Positions 15,153-15,917 of a DNA stretch of 15,917 bases are shown here, in pieces. Source of the DNA: Saprospiraceae bacterium (lineage in GTDB: Bacteria; Bacteroidota; Bacteroidia; Chitinophagales; Saprospiraceae); NCBI GenBank assembly GCA_013001805.1, contig JABDLW010000554.1:1-15917 (forward strand). Reading direction: 5' to 3'. Within the stretch, counting starts at the first letter, position 1, and each line of letters begins with the position of its first letter. The notes under the pieces are model-generated. The model had not been told where the DNA came from. It searched no databases and saw nothing but the letters and a program-made list of their open reading frames with translations. The position numbers and the translations under genes are program-made.

Positions 15153-15223
15153 AGGCCTTCCATTGTAAGTTTTTGAGGTCAGGAATACTAGTGTTTTCGC
15201 AGGTTACATTTCAAATGGAATCC

Positions 15224-15236
15224 ACTCTCGCAGAGT
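15224..15236 (-). other. small hairpin in the START-like gene leader
   Basis: ACTCT and AGAGT pair perfectly around a CGC loop. If the box at 15244-15251 is the promoter, this hairpin would be at or next to the 5' end of an mRNA leader of about 85 nt. It is short enough to be chance. Confidence 0.25.
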
Positions 15237-15243
15237 TTGAGAA

Positions 15244-15251
15244 CAAAAATA
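15244..15251 (-). promoter_or_regulatory. putative Bacteroidota -7 promoter box for the START-like gene
   Basis: The minus strand reads TATTTTTG, a full match to TAnnTTTG, 91 bp upstream of the ATG at 15152. No clear -33 element was found. In AT-rich intergenic DNA such a match can be accidental. Confidence 0.33.
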
Positions 15252-15357
15252 GTGCCATAAGCTGGTGCGAATCTGTACCTGGGATATTCGTAAATAAATT
15301 GTTTAGTGAATTAGGGTTTTAGATCAACTCAAGTGAACAGTGAACCAATTTTCTATT

Positions 15358-15917
15358 CTATGGAGAAATTCGGGAAACAAATTGGAAGAACTCGTACGAT
15401 AAGAACTTTGACTCATATAGTTCAGAATGATCTAAATGAATTTTGCTTCTTAACAACTTTGGAATCTCCGGCTCCTGCATCAATTGAGATTGGCAAATGT
15501 TAGTTACTTTGAGAAATCGATCCAAAGTAACATAGTTGACATCTTTTACTTCCAATTCCCTTAGAATGACCGAGAAATTTTCTCTTTCATAAGGGCAATA
15601 CCGTAGGGGGTATCGCATGGACAAGTAGAGAGTAGGCATGTAAAAGTCATGGTGGTGGTGGTGATTGATTTTCTTATTCCGCTTCCGGACTTCCTCCAGG
15701 AGTTGATCGCAATGGAACTGAAATCGTTCGATACGCATGATCAGATCTTTTTGTTCTGAAAACAGATCACGGAACATAGAACGAACAAACTCACGATTAT
15801 TTGTAATAAAAATCAACATCGCGGATTTTGCCGATTGATGGTTTCCGCCCCAAAGACTTCCGGATTTGTGATGGGATAGGGAAGCATCATACATTTTTGC
15901 AAAATCCAAAGCATCGA
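15358..15917 (-). CDS. unrecognised protein, 5' end outside window (C-terminal 186 residues seen)
   Basis: The frame is open to the window edge (DALDFAKMYDAS at the visible N-terminus); the TTG at 15909 is inside it, so the start probably lies beyond 15917. Only the C-terminal 186 residues are visible. They are mostly helical and charged, with no signal peptide or membrane segment. Visible features are FVRSMFRDLFSEQKDLIMRI, a run of five His (NKKINHHHHHDF), MPTLYLSMRYPLRYCPYERE and a final FLSYEFFQFVSRISP. The segments around LFSEQ, YPLRYCPYE and the last helix loosely recall the N-terminal, non-ATPase region of McrB-type AAA proteins, but that is memory of a pattern and not an identification. 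The protein ends without an ATPase domain. It is AT-richer than the BNR gene. No function is assigned. Confidence 0.7.
   Translation of the reverse strand, partial: DALDFAKMYDASLSHHKSGSLWGGNHQSAKSAMLIFITNNREFVRSMFRDLFSEQKDLIMRIERFQFHCDQLLEEVRKRNKKINHHHHHDFYMPTLYLSMRYPLRYCPYERENFSVILRELEVKDVNYVTLDRFLKVTNICQSQLMQEPEIPKLLRSKIHLDHSELYESKFLSYEFFQFVSRISP

Overview
The window looks like chromosomal DNA of a free-living Bacteroidota bacterium, probably near the Saprospiraceae/Lewinella side. This is inferred from gene content and style. Starts lack clear Shine-Dalgarno sequences, and several gene upstreams carry TAnnTTTG boxes, the Bacteroidota sigma -7 element. The secreted proteins (a GIGTT-repeat/S74 tail-fibre protein, a giant BNR-propeller protein, a START-like protein) are typical of that phylum. 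No rRNA, tRNA, CRISPR array, IS element or phage core gene was seen.

Layout. (1) Positions 1-2317, plus strand: the 3' end of a class III nucleotide cyclase gene with a TPR-like tail, then a 592-aa FAD-dependent, phytoene-desaturase-like oxidoreductase with a C-terminal membrane anchor. This part is visibly more AT-rich than the middle of the window. (2) Positions 2591-7326, minus strand: a metabolic cluster. Read in the direction of transcription it holds a tagatose/psicose-3-epimerase-like isomerase, a GTG-started APH-fold kinase, a HAD-IIA phosphatase-like protein 12 bp after it, an alpha/beta hydrolase, and a second TIM-barrel isomerase with its own promoter-like box. (3) Positions 7493-8905, minus: a secreted S74 tail-fibre protein, divergent from (4) 9216-10922, plus: an exported polysaccharide-deacetylase-like protein with an unusual C-terminal domain. 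(5) Positions 10947-13994, minus: a 1015-aa secreted sortilin/BNR propeller protein. (6) Positions 14057-14497: a dense array of two related hairpin repeat families. (7) Positions 14502-15152, minus: a secreted START-like protein. (8) Positions 15358-15917, minus: an unrecognised protein that runs off the window.

The clearest structure not explained by genes is the array at 14057-14497. Its two hairpin types share inner motifs but have different, compensating stem bases, which suggests selection on the folded form. The adjacent kinase and atypical HAD gene are the best candidate for an uncharacterised two-gene function. The deacetylase C-terminal domain is the best candidate for a poorly described protein domain. 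Nothing in the window proves a new defence or mobile system.
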